DNA from: Aquimarina megaterium XH134
GTDB lineage: Bacteria > Bacteroidota > Bacteroidia > Flavobacteriales > Flavobacteriaceae
Direction of reading: 5' to 3'
Length of the DNA stretch: 49,535 nucleotides
NCBI RefSeq assembly: GCF_000520975.1
Contig: NZ_JACB01000065.1
Span: forward strand, 1 to 49,535
Part shown: piece after piece, positions 49,201 to 49,535 of the stretch
Position numbering within the stretch: position 1 is the stretch's first letter
How the letters are laid out: each line of letters opens with the position of its first letter
The notes under the pieces: generated by a model
Seen by the model: only the letters and a program-made list of their open reading frames with translations
Database searches by the model: none
What the model was told of the DNA's origin: nothing
Translations under genes and position numbers: made by a program

Positions 49201-49535
49201 TTAAAATTTGTATACTGCTCCTAGTACAAAAGAAGAAAGACTTTTTGTAGCTTCTCTATCATTATCTAAAAAGAAATCTTCAGAAGTAGTATCGATTCTT
49301 AATTCTGGTTTAAGCGTTAACTCTCCAATCGTATAATTTCCTGTAAGGGTAGCTGTAATAACATCTCCATCACCTTGTGTGTCTAGTCCAATTACATCTG
49401 TTAATCCGCCATTATAAACCGAGAAATATTCTCCTCTTATTCCTATAGCGAATTTTTCAGATGTTTTGTATTGAGGATATAGTGCTACTCCGTAAAACCC
49501 AGAGGCATCTCCGTTTTCTTGTGGTTCTGTAGATA
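49201..49535 (-). CDS. Partial CDS: C-terminus of an outer-membrane beta-barrel (porin-like, BBP2/OmpL type)
   Basis: The minus-strand frame is open from the right edge to TAA at 49203-49201 (about 111 codons). It shows alternating amphipathic strands such as EKFAIGIRGEYFSVYNG, DVITATLTGNYTIGELTLKP and ELRIDTTSEDFF. It ends in SFVLGAVYKF, a terminal aromatic residue typical of outer-membrane barrels. The pattern recalls the putative OmpL-like beta-barrel porin-2 family of Bacteroidota. The 5' part lies outside the window. Confidence 0.7.
   Translation of the reverse strand, partial: STEPQENGDASGFYGVALYPQYKTSEKFAIGIRGEYFSVYNGGLTDVIGLDTQGDGDVITATLTGNYTIGELTLKPELRIDTTSEDFFLDNDREATKSLSSFVLGAVYKF

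Overview
The window looks like a chromosomal segment of a marine-type flavobacterium (Bacteroidota, Flavobacteriaceae; Aquimarina-like is my guess). The evidence is very AT-rich DNA, a SusC/SusD pair, exported proteins with short lipoprotein or Sec signals, a two-domain Crp/Fnr style and a Lacal_2735-type small protein typical of the family, promoters matching TAnnTTTG, and a one-piece tmRNA encoding the tag GENNYALAA without an encoded CCA.

Positions 1-15002: a collagen/proline-peptide utilisation locus. A SusCD pair (peptide uptake) is followed by a DapA-family deaminase and an NADP-type aldehyde dehydrogenase (the last two steps of trans-4-hydroxyproline breakdown) and two M24 Xaa-Pro peptidases. 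A convergent two-gene operon encodes a proline-racemase-fold enzyme and an ornithine-cyclodeaminase-fold reductase. The racemase-fold enzyme has the Cys/Thr pair of trans-3-hydroxy-L-proline dehydratase, so this operon probably turns 3-hydroxyproline into proline. An S37 lipoprotein peptidase is transcribed divergently. The epimerase and D-hydroxyproline oxidase of the 4-hydroxyproline route are not in the window. A dipeptidyl-peptidase IV at 20002-22254 shares a 14-nt upstream motif with the S37 peptidase.

Positions 15085-19848: a minus-strand block of small-molecule and stress-type genes (duplicated NTF2-like protein, double VOC protein, ABM monooxygenase, alpha/beta hydrolase) with two paralogous Crp/Fnr regulators. 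Three transcription units in it carry a TGTGA-N6-TCACA-like site at exactly the same distance from the -7 element, which suggests a compact local regulon.

Positions 22558-27800: a GT2 glycosyltransferase, then an orphan pair of related proteins of unknown function sharing a YPDNKNR motif and a hydrophobic centre, a probable gene remnant and a small secreted protein. The ssrA gene follows, with three 123-bp tandem repeats directly downstream that copy its 3' end and terminator.

Positions 27932-42989: largely housekeeping genes (Lys1/alanine-dehydrogenase-like enzyme, pyrF, BtuF-like protein, DUF4197, PqqB-like MBL protein, HExxH-ankyrin protein, purU with an altered catalytic residue, IcmF, a 7-TM HTH regulator, an AGCS transporter), plus two tiny genes of 38 and 58 aa.

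Positions 43240-49535: an Lrp regulator; an 11-cysteine 33-aa metallothionein-like peptide next to a SigZ-type sigma factor and an exported hydrolase-like protein; and, on each side of that module, a copy of an apparently structured small RNA with its own terminator. The end holds a DJ-1/PfpI lipoprotein, an MFS transporter, a DUF1684 protein and the 3' end of an outer-membrane beta-barrel gene.
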